Below the pieces are notes generated by a model. The model saw only the letters and a program-made list of their open reading frames with translations. It had not been told where the DNA came from and searched no databases. From assembly GCA_963854835.1 (NCBI GenBank), contig OY978526.1, forward strand, positions 37,362,501 to 37,426,500: 64,000 bases of DNA. The letters run 5' to 3'. Of the stretch, positions 1 through 11,460 are shown in pieces. Every line of letters starts with the position of its first letter. Positions within the stretch are counted from its first letter, which is position 1. This DNA comes from Megamerina dolium (taxonomy: Eukaryota; Arthropoda; Insecta; Diptera; Megamerinidae). A program made the position numbers and the translations under genes.

Positions 1-599
1 AAATAATACAATGCTTATAACACAACAGTACTCTCTTCTGAATAAGATATATACATATGTACATCAAACAAAGCTGCATTTGATCAAATTTAACAACCGG
101 TTAAAAATATCAACAGATATCTTAGACTCCATAAAAAAAAATTGGTTGTTGTTGCGTCCACGAATATATAGCGGCTCAATGGAAAGTCATTGGTGAGCTA
201 AGCCGTTTTGAAAGAACTTACTTCTTCCTTTTTATTACTACTCTCTCGAATTGTTTTACATGTTATTATTATACTATCGTATTCTTCAAACCATAATGAA
301 ATCGTAATGTAGTTGTGTAGTTTTCCCGAATTTTGTACTAAGACAATTTGAGGTTAATTTTACGTATAGAGAGAAAGAGAGAGAAAGAAAATATTATTTC
401 TTTTTAGATTTTTGCACGACCTTGTATAGTGTACTGTACCTACAATGCATATGCAGGTGCCTAAAAACGTGTGCAATAAAATTTCAGGAAAACCTTTAGA
501 AAAATTCTACTTCGAGGAAAACTAATCAGACCTAATTTGATTCTATCCATTATATTTTATAGAACATAGTACATTCTATATGTAGTTATATGTTGTAGT
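1..599. other. AT-rich intergenic DNA
   Basis: I see no coding exon, RNA gene or recognisable repeat here. A short purine run of GAGA type lies near 368-390. The right edge is the left target-site duplication (600-616) of the first SINE. Confidence 0.6.
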
Positions 600-616
600 A
601 TTTAGTTGTTTGCAGT

Positions 617-923
617 AAATAAAATATAAATATGTGGCGCTTATAAGCCTGGAAGGGCGCTTTGGTCGACCTTCTCTCCCAGAACTGTTGTGCGTGTTAA
701 ATTTTGGACAGTATTTTAGCCGTTTCCGAACGCCGGAACCATTGTGACATCACTTGTTCTTAGCAAATTGTGACTGCCAGAAGAATTGCCAATTGTTTGC
801 CGACTGGTGGGTACCGTTCGAAGGAAAAATATTAAAATTTTGCTTCAGCCGGGGATTCAACCCAAGACCAGAAGGTCAACGCACTAATCACTGAGCTACT
901 GAGCTGCAAACAACTAACTACAC
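617..923 (-). mobile_element. tRNA-derived SINE, copy S1, with 17-bp target-site duplication
   Basis: On the minus strand this copy starts with a tRNA-like head at about 840-905. It runs through the family body, whose landmarks are a Kpn-like GGTACC block and a TGTGACATCA block, and ends in GCCACATA followed by an AT tail. A perfect 17-bp direct repeat flanks it at 600-616 and 924-940, as expected for target-primed insertion. The 5' end carries an extra inverted copy of the target: 904-917 and 926-939 are perfect 14-base complements. Both Pol III boxes are slightly decayed compared with copies S4 and S6, so this is an older copy. Confidence 0.85.
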
Positions 924-940
924 ATTTAGTTGTTTGCAGT

Positions 941-1776
941 CATAGGTAAACAGGTAAACAAATAAAAAGTTTGTACAAATAAAAAGTTTGTTCTATCATG
1001 TGAATCTAATGCCATAATCCGAAACAAAAACAATAGTATCTCTTCTTTTGACAGCTGTTTCTCTCTCTCTCTCGCCCTACTAATATTGTCAATTTCTCAA
1101 AAAAATTCGGTATTTTATTATGTTGTCTTTATTCTAACTACACGCTAATCTACAATATTTACGTAGTAGGAAATGTGGTTATTTAGAAATGTAGCCATTG
1201 CTAGTAAATACTATGTCTCAAAGAAAAATTATGCATGACTTAAGTCACTGTTCATAATCAACAATAATATTTTATAAAAGGTGAGCTTCGTAGACGTAGC
1301 ACAACAAATAAAAAATCGATATAAATTTGCTTAACAAATTGTTTCCGTAATATCGTAATATCGACGTTTGTTCTAGTATGTATTTAGATTATTCTCGACG
1401 AAAATGATCAAACTGTGAGGCACACAAAGCACTACAGAGATAGAAGCATTACAACAAAGCAACGTGCGTTTAGGAAGTCACCTAATTTTTAGATTGCATA
1501 GTTTCAATAAATAATCTTAAAATTGAACGCTATTTGAAAATACAGGTTTATTTATTACTCGTACTTACACAATCGTAAATATGCATTTACACTGAATATA
1601 ATGCTTCAGTATTCAGAAATTAGCATGCACTTATGTGTATCGAATACGCATGCACATGCACACACACGCTTACACATATTTGTTTTCTAATATACATTCA
1701 AGCATTTGTGAAAACGGCATTGGAAATATGTATGTACATACATACATATATACATACAATATACATATACATAATA
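941..1776. other. AT-rich intergenic DNA
   Basis: No gene is recognised. There is a pyrimidine CT run near 1060-1073 and short ACAT/TATACA microsatellites at about 1640-1775. Confidence 0.55.
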
Positions 1777-1789
1777 ATATTGAATACAA

Positions 1790-2160
1790 AAATAAATAAA
1801 TAAATATGTGGCACTTAAAGCCCCAAAGGGCTCATTGGCCGAGCTTCTCTTCTATTACTGTTGTGCGTCTTAAATTTTGGACAGTATTAGAAAGGACCTA
1901 CTTATTTCAGCCGGTTCCGAACGGCAGAACACTTGTGACATCAGTTTTTCTGAGCTTTGTCACAGAGTTCTTTTAGAAGCTTTTTCATGGCAAGTTGTTA
2001 CTGTCGGAAGAATTGCCAATTGCTTGCCGACAGGTGGGTACCATTCGAAAGAAAAATCTTATCTATATTAAATTTGTTATGCATCAGCCGGGGATTGAAC
2101 CACAACCTACAGATCAGAAGGCGAACACACTAACCACTGAGCTACGGCACCCATTGAGCT
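1790..2160 (-). mobile_element. tRNA-derived SINE, copy S2, full length, 13-bp target-site duplication
   Basis: This is a full-length copy on the minus strand. The A box complement CCACTGAGCTA is at 2134-2144 and the B box complement GGGATTGAACC at 2091-2101; both match the Pol III consensus exactly. The 3' tail is TTTA repeats following GCCACATA (plus-strand 1790-1813). A 13-bp direct repeat flanks it at 1777-1789 and 2161-2173. The body is about 90 percent like copies S4 and S6 by eye. Confidence 0.9.
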
Positions 2161-2173
2161 ATATTGAATACAA

Positions 2174-2523
2174 GCCTCCATAATTAACCCTACATTGGTA
2201 TCCTAAAGACAAATATAGCTACAAGTACATAAAAGTGCCAAAACAATGAAAAAAAAAAAGGTTTTATGTTCATATCAAGTTGAAAAAAATAATAAATACA
2301 TTAAAGTCGAAATAATTTGTCATTTGTTTTGGAGTGTAATCATGGAAAGATATACACCTCAACAACGTTAATGAATCATTCAATTTTATTATCGAAAGTA
2401 ATCGTTCTCCGGTTGCAACTCTTCGTTCATTTTTACCATTTCGATCTCAGTGGTTCGGTGAATAAAAATAAAACGGTTGATTGTGGTGCAAAGAAAATCC
2501 ACAAATTATTGACGAACAACTCT
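2174..2523. other. intergenic DNA
   Basis: AT-rich, with a poly-A run at 2249-2260. I see no gene or element until the mariner-like relic begins. Confidence 0.5.
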
Positions 2524-2960
2524 TACTTTCGCCCTACTTGACTGTTTGGTGTGATTTGGTGATCAGGTGGAATTATCGGTCTGAACTTCTTCCAAAATGA
2601 AGCTGGCGACACCGTCTCTGTCAATAGAGAACTGTATAGATCGATGATAAACAACTTTTTATGGCCGAAGAATTGAGAGAAGTTGATCTTGACAACATCT
2701 GATTTCAACAAGAACAAGGGCTACGTGCCACAGAGCACGTGAAACAATCGAAGAAATTGTAACAGTGAATGGCCTCCACGAAGTTGTGATGATTTAGAGG
2801 GGGTTCATCGAATTCGTTCCTGCAAAAGGAACCGTGGCTGCCATTTGAATGATGTTGATGTATTCAAAATTTATTTGTATCGATTTTGCTTTACACTGAA
2901 TAAAAAACATTTGAATTCCCTCAACAATTAGTGCGTTTTTTTTAGTCGAAAGAAATCATA
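2524..2960 (+). pseudogene. mariner-like transposase relic (3' part)
   Basis: Translating the plus strand across frames gives pieces of a mariner-type DDE domain: a GGIIG block, NEAGDTVSVNRELYRSM, then NNFLWP, then a degraded FQQ block where the second catalytic Asp would lie, and a terminal RG-HLND-like block. Frameshifts and stops separate the pieces, so it cannot encode a transposase. The 13.9-kb, 15.6-kb and 45.9-kb relics belong to the same general type. Element boundaries were not found. Confidence 0.7.
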
Positions 2961-5070
2961 TCACGCTTAATGGAAAACCCTTGATACCATTATAATTTTT
3001 TTTTCGGTTTTGTTTATTCGCAATAAAGTCGAAAAAGCAAAAATTAAAAACTTCAATATTATTGCAAAAATATTCCCAAAGGGTGCAAATTATAATGTGT
3101 AATAAAAATAAGTAAATCGTCAACAGTTGCAGACACAAAAATATTGCCAAAAAGTGCAGCGGTAAAGCGGTTTAATATGCATATTGTTTTCGAAAAAGAT
3201 AGTGGCCCTGGAACATGATATACCCTAATCGCACCAATGCCGGGTTAAAGTCAATCACAACAACAATGAATCAAGCATAAGTATATACTCTAATAGTTAA
3301 TGTGTGGTCAGAGTGTCAATGTTGTGACGTCAGATAATAAACGCTGTTGATATGTACTCGTATATAAACGATTTTACATTACCGAATGGAGCTCGTAACT
3401 CGAGGGGGGCTCATATAGCAATTGTTGTTATTGCTGCTGTTGTGTTTGTTATGTGAACTGAAGCTCATTTTGAGCATGTATTGTAATTATTATGGTAGCT
3501 TTAGTGCGTTGCCTACATATATCATCGGTGTGTGGTGTGTAAAGAAAAAGGGCGGTGTGAAACGAAGTGTTGAAAGTCGAATACTCATAAGCGCGTTGAT
3601 ATCGCGTAATTGAAATTGTGGACTATGTACTTGCGAAATTGTTTTCTTTACTTTATTTTATTTTATTTTTTTTTTTTGTTACGGATATGTTATTGTTTTT
3701 ATTATTTTGATTTATTTATATACGTATGAACAATTTTATTATTTTTGAATTATTTTTGTGTTGGCATCGAATGAAAGTGAATTTTTTAATCATAGAAGTC
3801 AGAATTTGCCAGCAGCTGATTTCTGAACGAGGAAATGTACATACATTGATTACAAAGACGCACACATACAGACATATGTGCACATGTGCATAATGCAACA
3901 TATGTGACCTCCCATACATAAGCTCTTACATATATTTATATTTATATACTTATCTATATTGTAGAAATATTTATTTACTTACTTATACACGTTCAAAGCA
4001 CACTCAGCTTTTCAACAGCTAATTGAATACAGTACAATGTATATGTATGAATTGGTATACTATGCATCAATTATACACATTTACACATATTTGCATATTA
4101 GCATATGCAAGTATGTTTGTATAACCATGTATTGGTCAAAAAGGTCAAGCTACTTCTTTAAAATTATATAGATAGGTAGGTAATTTAGCTCTTTGTTAGT
4201 ATTGTCGTTGATTTATGTATATGTATTCGTTGATATTTTTGGCAGTATTTTTCAAGTTACTATTAAGTATTTCATTCGCCACGCAAAAAGACACACACAC
4301 ACACTACTCAATTATTTATTCATTAGATAGTTACTTCTTATTATTGTTGATGTACACAAACGTATGTAGATACACATGAACGTTTTATATGGTATTTGCA
4401 TACATGTGCCGTCAATTTGATCATAAATGAAAAATTTATTCCGAAATATTGAAGGTACGCACGTACGAATGAACTAATGCAACGCGATAATATGCTCGTA
4501 TATGCTAAACTAGACTAGAGCAACAAACTAGCACAACTAACCAGGTCTAAGCGTAAGAATCGACTATTTTTAAGCAAACGCTTCACTTCAATTTTGCTCA
4601 CCTAACAAACAGCGCAAACAGTAGAGACGACATCAAATGTAGTCACAGCGCACATCGGTATCGGCAACTAGCTACCATCGGTTTTGATGTATTATACGTA
4701 CATTCAAACGCTAACACTATGTACGAGTAGCTTCTAGTATGCTAACTTCATTCGCACAGCACTACGTTTCTCATCCTATCGTATTATATACGAGTAAGAT
4801 GATACGTGCGAGTACTCGTATATATCTGCTCACACAACTACTAGGGAATTAATACAGCAACACTTATAAGCCTCTCTAGCTTAAATCAAGTTATACCGAA
4901 TATGTAGTGAGTCCGTTACCGTACTTTTTTGGGAAATGTTTGATCAAATGAGAGTAGGTAAATACTCGAACGGAGAGACAAAAGTACGAAAACACAAAAT
5001 TCCATGTATCTTCCCCAGAACGAACAGTCAACCTTCTTCTTCGCAAATATCAGAATCTACAACTGTGTTA
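2961..5070. other. long AT-rich intergenic stretch
   Basis: No coding region or repeat family is recognised in about 2.1 kb. It contains T-rich runs (3650-3680), CA/TA dinucleotide tracts (4285-4305) and several short TACTCGTATA-type words around 3350 and 4790-4830. It could hold regulatory DNA of a gene outside the window, but nothing here shows that. Confidence 0.5.
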
Positions 5071-5073
5071 GAG

Positions 5074-5378
5074 TGGATGCCGTAGCTCAGTGGTTAGTGC
5101 ATTGGCTTTTTGATCTGTATGTCGTGGGTTCAATCATCAGCTGAAGCATAAAATAATATCGAAAAGACTTTTCTTTCGAACGGTGCCCATCTGTCGGAAT
5201 TCTTCCGGCAGTAACAATTTGCCATGTGCATACAATGATTCTGGCGTTTGGAACCGGTTAATGTAAGCGGTTCCCTTCTAATACTGTCCAAACATTTAAC
5301 ACGCACAACGGTACTGAAAGAAAAGCTCTGCCAGAGGGCCCTTCGGGGCTTATAAGTGTCACATATTAATTTTTGTTA
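5074..5378 (+). mobile_element. tRNA-derived SINE, copy S3
   Basis: This plus-strand copy begins with GCCGTAGCTCAGTGG (A box) at about 5080-5094 and has a B-box-like GGTTCAATCAT near 5137-5147. It follows the family body to GTCACATATTAAT. It has internal deletions compared with S2 and S4, for example around the block before TTGCCATG. I could not find a convincing target-site duplication. Confidence 0.85.
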
Positions 5379-5414
5379 CTACCGTATTAGAAGTTAAATA
5401 GATACAATTTTCTA

Positions 5415-6010
5415 TTACTTACTTGCTTATGTGGTCATTACAACCGAAAATTGGTTCAGGCTGACTGAATCTAGCTGGCGCCAGTTAGAAATTCCAAACG
5501 CTGACAGGTACTCTCCAGTACTTGATCTTTCTACCGGAAGTGAGGTCTGCCTCTTCTGCGTAGTCCACCAGCGGGTTCCGAATATAGCACCTTCTTATCC
5601 GGAGTGTGTTCTTCCATTCGTTAGACATGACCTAGCCAGGGCAACCGCTGAATTTTAATGCGCTTTACTATGTAGTTTGCGACATACAGCTTATACAGCT
5701 CATGCTTGTACCTTATTCGGCACCAACGCACATAGGTCCAAAGATCTTGCGTAGGACTTTTCTCTCGAAAACTCCGAGCATTCTTTCAATTTCTTTCAAG
5801 GTGGAAATTGTCCAAGCTTCGGCGCCATATGTAAGAACAGACATGACAAGAGACTTGTAGGGTGTGGTTTTCGTTTCTCGAGAAAAGGTTCGTCTGCTTA
5901 CTTAGCTGAAAGTAGCACCTGTTTGCAAGGTTGATGGCAGATTTACTAGGTCTGAATCCACACTGATAAGGTCCAATCAGTTGGTTGAGTATAGGATTTA
6001 ATCTTTCACA
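5415..6010 (-). mobile_element. RTE-clade LINE, 3' fragment with internal deletion
   Basis: The minus strand reads as the 3' end of the same LINE seen at 59.9-63.0 kb: a GPYQCGFRP block of reverse transcriptase, then directly NLANRCYFQLSKQ from far downstream, then the C-terminal tail with GRTHSG-like and NWRQL blocks. It ends with the complement of GTAATGACCACATAAGCAAG. The jump between the two blocks shows that the RT palm, including the catalytic aspartates, is deleted. Frameshifts are frequent, so it is dead. Confidence 0.75.
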
Positions 6011-7065
6011 TAGTATACACTATAGGATTATGTAAACGGAGATCCCTACCAAGTAACGCCAGGAAACCTTTGAAAAGAAGTTGCAATAAATGTCACCACG
6101 ATCCCGGCAACGCTTCTAAAAGTCGACCAAATTTAAAAATATAAAAGGCATGAGAAAAGAAAAATTAAAGGAAATTAAAAAATAATATTTTCATTTTCAT
6201 ATATAGTTACAGTGAACATGAACGAATCTTATATTATACACCGAATCCGTTATATGACAAAAATTATTAAATCAAATGAATTTTTTGCTATTCTTAATCC
6301 ATTCTATTCCTTAAAAAATTAATTTCACATGTTCAATTTTTAAATAAATATAATATGGGTCCGAATGGCAAAAGTTCACTGATTACCGATTTGACTCCAC
6401 TCATTCATAAATTCGAATTCTCATTTCGATTTTTAATATTGAACTATCAGTTATAGTAAACTTTATGATAAATCATTGTTTCTACTCATAATAGAAGTTC
6501 ATATTCGTCTTTTAAAGTTTATCACCTCAGCGTTATTTCATTGTTTGCCGTGAATTATCGGAAATGAATTTGTATATGAATAGGAATTCATGACTAAAAA
6601 AGATTAACTCAAGCAGGTACAATTTGTTGGTAAAAGCACAAAAAGTATCTTGCATTAAGAGTTAGCTTACTACGTATGACTACAATACAATATTTAAAAT
6701 TAGGTTAAAAACGCGGAGTAAATGAAATACAATGTCAGAAAGCTTCTAACTGCTTATCTGATCCTACAAAATGTTCACAGAAAATCTGCATAGAGATTTC
6801 AAACGAATACAACAAATTTAATTAGAGGAAATTCCTCCAATTTTGCCATATTTATGAGCTATCTTACAACCTGGCTCTGCATTCAGTCTAGAAAATGTAT
6901 TCGTGATAACTCGTCTATAAAGCACTGCAGCGGTGTAGATATTTGAAATTGCATAAATTTGATGAAGTTATTACTTATAAATATATGGTATGAAAAGAGT
7001 CAGCGGATGTTATGATATGGAGTCAACGATCCGGTGCAAATGGTTCTGTGAAAATCTATATGAAA
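6011..7065. other. AT-rich intergenic DNA
   Basis: No gene, RNA or repeat is recognised in this kilobase. Its left edge abuts the RTE fragment and its right edge the GTGGGCGTGG repeat. Confidence 0.5.
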
Positions 7066-7990
7066 GATTACCTTACAGTCGTCCGGGGACGAACGAATTT
7101 TACCCTGCAGAGGAAGTTATATATTTCAAGTTTTCTCAGATATACATCTATTCTTCCACAACTTTGTATGGGAGCTATATTAAACAGTAACGTGGCTCAC
7201 CAATTTTTTAGAAGTAATTTTTACCTATAATACTAATCTGACCTGATCTGATCTAATACACCGGAAATATGGTTGTCTTAGGAGAAGTATTTTGAAGGTT
7301 ATGGTGATTTTAATGTTTAAGGTAGTTCCGCAACTTTGTATGGAAGCTATATTAATTAGTAAGCATGGTTCGCTGGATTCTCCCAAGTTAGACTACGCGC
7401 TGAATAACAAAATAACTCTTATTTTGATATGAAAACTGTAGGAGATATGACGGTTTAAACATAAAACAAATTCGGAGGTTTTCTATGGGAGTTACTATGA
7501 ACAGTGGACGTGGCTCTCCATTTCTTGTAACTTAACTTAAATTTGGTTGCCCTACACTAAATAGTTCGTAAGTTATACTGGTTTAAATTTTGTGTTAAAA
7601 TTCCGCGACTATGTATAGGAGCTACATTAAAAAGTGGGCGTTGCTTGCTAATATCAGGTCAACTTATCTCCGACTGCAGTATTAATCTAAGTGTCAAATA
7701 TCGATGGATGTTCCAGACGGAGGATTGGCGCAGTTACAGTTATAGCGCTAAGAAATGCAGGCACTTTACATGAGAGCAACAAAAATCAGTGCACGTGCCT
7801 CGCTCATTTCTTTATCTAGTTATCCTTGCAAAACTAACGTCCAACGTTGAATACTTCCTAATTTATAAAGGTTAAGCTTTTATTTTGATTTCCGTGACTT
7901 TGTATGGGAGCCACATTAAGAAGTAAGCGTGCTTGCTGATTTCATGCCAGATTTTGATGGCTCTATGCAAAAAACAGCCGAAGTTATTTT
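7066..7990 (+). repeat. GTGGGCGTGG-type dispersed repeat, copy R1
   Basis: The left end reads CCTTACAGTCGTCCGGGGAC followed shortly by TACCCTGCA, matching the left end of copy R2 at 16201. Inside, a unit of roughly 150-200 bp recurs, each with a core like TTTGTATGGGAGC followed by CTACATTAAAAAGTGGGCGT (7162, 7335, 7480, 7610, 7900). The short ORFs inside are not conserved between units, so I read it as a noncoding repeat. I cannot assign it to a named family. Confidence 0.7.
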
Positions 7991-8039
7991 TATTTTTACT
8001 AAAGGTTTGTGTTGCACTACGACCATAGATCTATTCTGC

Positions 8040-8790
8040 ACCCTGTCGTGTACTTAGATTATGTCTCTAAGTCCAGCAACCATAAAGAAGTTTAATATAG
8101 ATCCTACCTTATTGGATTTCAACATATTTTCGGGTATTAAAAATTTTTCCGAAATTTTTCTTTCTTGCGAGAAGTAGTGCATTCCTAACACATGTTTTGC
8201 AGTTTCATTGTTCTCCCTGCAGTGTCGACAGGTTTCATCCGAAAAGAATCCCGGTTTCGTTAGGTGTTAATTCAATCTACAATGTACTGTGAGTAATGCC
8301 GTAATGATTCTTAGATTATTACTGTTTAGATTAATACATTCCTAAAATCATTTTAGGTTGTAGGTTCCCAAAAATAACTTGGAATGGCACAAACCTGGGA
8401 GGTTTTCCGCACCCTTCATGGGGAGCTTATCTGCCAATTCGTTCCCTCCTCACTCCTCACTGTGTCCCGAAACTCAAAGGATCCACACCTGATTACATTC
8501 GTCAAATTTATTCAGCTTGTTAATACAATTCAACGCCAGTTTTGACTTCGCAGAATTGAGTGTCTTGATAGGTGCCTGACTGTCTGTCAGGATTGTAAAA
8601 CCTTCGATTCCAGTATTTACGTATGATGTTGAACTGGGTACAGCTGTCAATCGCGTATACTTCCGCTTGAAAGAGAGCAGTATTATTTCCTAAAGACTCC
8701 GAGTTTTTTTAACCTGGGAACATCCACTCCTGCACCGAACCCTTCTTCAGTTAAGGAGCCGTCCGTGAACCATTTATTCACGTGAGAAAC
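8040..8790 (-). pseudogene. LINE fragment: RNase H domain and C-terminal zinc region
   Basis: The minus strand starts with a KWFTDGSLTEEGFGAGVDVP block, typical of the RNase H domain of I/R1/LOA-type LINEs. A degraded middle follows, and then a TLQGEQ-NCKTCVRNALL segment like the C-terminal region. Several stops and frameshifts interrupt it. It is a different LINE from the RTE copies, which have no RNase H domain. Confidence 0.6.
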
Positions 8791-9491
8791 CCTTTCGCTA
8801 AACTACCGCTTGTCGCTTCAGCGGTGAATTTCTCCTTTTATGATCACCCAAATTGGGGTGCATTTCGATTTGGTTTTTGATTTGGTTTTGAAATTGATTT
8901 TTGTTTTTAATAAATGCGTTTTTTTTATGCGAGTGTTTCGAACTCCTTTCCGCCTCAGGTTCTTCAGGCCTGTCAAAACAATGGAGCGATTTATTGTATA
9001 TTTCATATACATTTTTGTTTACCGCGATCAAATTTGCGAGTTCTCTTTCTGTTGTTGTTTTGCTCTTGTTGTTTGCTGTTTACATGACGACACAATTGCG
9101 ATCTATTTCATGCAAAAGCCATAAGAGCGGTTAGTCAAAACGATTTGGTAGGTAACGCAACGTTGAAATCTGTAGAACTTAGATTTTTAACGGAGCATAT
9201 GGGAGTCATTCTCTTTTCTCTCTGTCATATTTCTATTAAATACTAAACCTTGCTATCTTTTTCCTACTTATTTAGCATATGATTGAGCTATGCGTGTTGA
9301 CTAATCGCACTCCATTTTTTACATTACTTTGCTTTAGTTTCTGTTACCTCACGTATTGGCGAATTGCACTATAATAACACAAATTATTATAGAATTGAAA
9401 AGAATTATAGTACTGAATGCACTCTCTACTCAATGGTAAAGTGTGCTACTTTTAAGCTTTGATTGATGAATGGAATAATTCAAACCGTTTG

Positions 9492-9496
<5 letters not shown>
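8791..9496. other. intergenic DNA
   Basis: Open frames of 60-95 codons on both strands around 8800-9130 overlap one another, are low-complexity (FVF/KNK-rich) and match nothing I know. I do not call a gene. Confidence 0.5.
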
Positions 9497-9559
<63 letters not shown>

Positions 9560-9571
9560 TATGTATATATA

Positions 9572-9643
<72 letters not shown>

Positions 9644-9645
9644 TA
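9497..9645. repeat. (TA)n microsatellite, left of the Tc1-like element
   Basis: About 145 bp of TA dinucleotides with a few GTATATATGCATA and TACATACA interruptions. With 11297-11460 it forms one microsatellite apparently split by the Tc1-like insertion, which fits the TA target of that superfamily. Confidence 0.95.
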
Positions 9646-9842
9646 CAGTGGCTCACAGCTTATTTCGTACAGTGTATATATTTTTATGTACATGGCTGTA
9701 ACATCGAAACTAAAAAACTTATCGATAAGTTTTGAATGTAGATGTCTGTGTATGTGTTTAGTAAACCTAATAAGAAAACGGGGAACCCCAAAAATTGTTC
9801 TTTTTGTCATGCAAGAGAGAAAAACTATTGATCAGCTGATTT

Positions 9843-9869
9843 TCAGCTCACATCTTATTTCGTACACAA
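9843..9869 (+). repeat. left inner transposase-site repeat of the Tc1-like element
   Basis: CAGCTCACATCTTATTTCGT repeats the outer TIR with small changes, about 170 bp further in and in the same orientation. This gives the two-sites-per-end (IR/DR) layout known from Sleeping Beauty and some other Tc1-like elements. Confidence 0.85.
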
Positions 9870-10016
9870 ACTTCAATGTAAGTAAGTTTCATTCTGCCGC
9901 GCAGTTACAAAGTTTTTTTGAATTGTATGAGTTTTTGGACCTTTTTAACTATTATAACAATTTTTATTATTATTATTTTAAATAGTTAAAGTGCTGTAAA
10001 TTAAACATTTAGCGTT

Positions 10017-11057
10017 ATGGGTCGTCGTACAACGATGGAACAGCGTAAACTGGTAATTAACCATTTTAGGAAAGGTCAGAGTGTGCGAAAAATTGCTGAA
10101 ATGACAAATTTAAGTGTCTCAACTGTCCAATACATCATTCAACGCTTCGTTCGCGAAAATCGGTTGGAGAACAAGGGCAGAGAAGCACCTAATAAGATTT
10201 TCAACGCTTCAGACGAGCGTTATATTGTACGAAAAATTAAGAAAAATCCAAAGTTATCCGCTCCGAAGTTGGCTGCAGAGGTTCAGCGTGAAATAGGAAA
10301 ATCATCCAGTGCTGAAACTGTCCGACGTGTGCTGCGCAATCATGACTTGAACGGTCGAGTAGCCCGAAAGAAACCATTCATTTCAAAAATGAATATACAA
10401 CGCCGACTTGACTTCGCCAAAGAGCATATTATTAATACTCCTGCGTTCTGGAATACCGTTATTTTCGCGGATGAGTCTAAGTTTAATATTTTTGGCTCGG
10501 ACGGAATGTCATATGTTTGGCGTAAAGCGAATACCGAGCTAAACAAGGAGAACCTTAAGCCCACAGTGAAGCATGGTGGCGGTAGCGTGATGGTTTGGGC
10601 CTGTATGTCAGCAGCCGGAGTAGGTGAATTGGTTTTTATTGAGGAAACAATGGACAAAATGAAGTACCTCGAGATTCTGAAAAACAATTTACTTCAAAGT
10701 GCAGACAAACTGGGTTTGCGGGAAGAATTTCGGTACTACCAAGATAATGACCCAAAACATAAATCTGGGATTGTGCAATCTTGGCTTATTTGGAACTGCC
10801 CACACTTGATGTCTCCACCACCACAGTCACCTGACATGAATGTGATTGAAAATCTTTGGTCTATTTTGGACAATAAAATAAGAACACACAAGATTTCTAA
10901 TAAGCAAGACCTAAAGAAGGTACTGATGGAAGAATGGAAAAAAATCACACCAGACATCACTCAAAAATTGGTGGATTCAATGCCAAATAGACTCCAGGCT
11001 GTCATTAACGCTAAGGGATGTCAACTAAATATTAAAATCAACTTACTTTGTTTTTAG
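10017..11057 (+). CDS. Tc1-like DD34E transposase
   Basis: This 346-residue protein should bind the element's terminal repeats and catalyse cut-and-paste transposition into TA sites. Residues 1 to about 110 form a bipartite helix-turn-helix (paired-like) DNA-binding region with a GRRTTMEQRK start and an SVRKIAEMTNLSVSTV recognition helix. The DDE domain follows. The catalytic residues fit D152 (in FADESKF), D243 (in YYQDNDPKH) and E278 (in NVIENLW), with 34 residues between the last two. A GGGSVMVWAC block lies between the first and second. The length matches the usual 340-350 residues. The ATG at 10017 gives the standard N-terminus, and the stop lies a few bases before the right inner repeat. 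No lesion is visible. Confidence 0.96.
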   Translation: MGRRTTMEQRKLVINHFRKGQSVRKIAEMTNLSVSTVQYIIQRFVRENRLENKGREAPNKIFNASDERYIVRKIKKNPKLSAPKLAAEVQREIGKSSSAETVRRVLRNHDLNGRVARKKPFISKMNIQRRLDFAKEHIINTPAFWNTVIFADESKFNIFGSDGMSYVWRKANTELNKENLKPTVKHGGGSVMVWACMSAAGVGELVFIEETMDKMKYLEILKNNLLQSADKLGLREEFRYYQDNDPKHKSGIVQSWLIWNCPHLMSPPPQSPDMNVIENLWSILDNKIRTHKISNKQDLKKVLMEEWKKITPDITQKLVDSMPNRLQAVINAKGCQLNIKINLLCF

Positions 11058-11071
11058 TTTGAACTTAAAGA

Positions 11072-11093
11072 GACTGTACGAAATAAGCTGTGA
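11072..11093 (-). repeat. right inner transposase-site repeat of the Tc1-like element
   Basis: TGTACGAAATAAGCTGTGAC lies just after the transposase stop codon and is complementary to the left inner and outer repeats. Confidence 0.85.
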
Positions 11094-11296
11094 CATGAAT
11101 TTTCCTATTTTTTTCTTATTTTATTTTTTTATAGTGTCAAACACTAAAATTTTGAAAAAGTAAATTTTGGAAAATAAAAAACAAACCTTCCTTTCTAAAA
11201 TGGCATTTATATTTTGTTCAAATTTTTGCTATATTAGGAATTACGACTGCAGCAATTTTTAAACTGTCACTGTACGAAATAAGCTGGGAGCCACTG

Positions 11297-11298
11297 TA

Positions 11299-11350
<52 letters not shown>

Positions 11351-11460
11351 TATATATATATATATATATATGTACATATATATATATATATATGTATATA
11401 TATGTATATATATATATATATATACATATATATGTACATATATAAATATATGTGTACATA
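11297..11460. repeat. (TA)n microsatellite, right of the Tc1-like element
   Basis: About 160 bp of TA dinucleotides with periodic TGTACA interruptions. It continues the tract at 9497-9645. Open frames here encode only Tyr-Ile repeats and are not genes. Confidence 0.95.

Larger units (their letters stand above)
9646..11296 (+). mobile_element. apparently intact Tc1-like element, IR/DR type
   Basis: This 1,651-bp element has 29-bp terminal inverted repeats at 9646-9674 and 11268-11296, matching at 28 of 29 positions and starting CAGTGGCTCACAGC. A TA lies on each side (9644-9645, 11297-11298). Each end also has a second, inner copy of the repeat core (CTTATTTCGTACA) at about 9843-9869 and, complementary, 11072-11093. 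So there are four likely transposase sites. A single uninterrupted transposase frame fills the centre. Everything needed for mobility appears present. Confidence 0.93.

Noticed and set aside
8798..9134. Small genes suggested by overlapping open frames
   Set aside because: Both strands are open by composition; there is no family resemblance, splice pattern or conserved start.
9430..9810. Open frames of 60-126 codons in the TA tracts
   Set aside because: They encode only Tyr-Ile repeats from the microsatellite on both strands. The same applies at 11218-11551 and 61894-62091.
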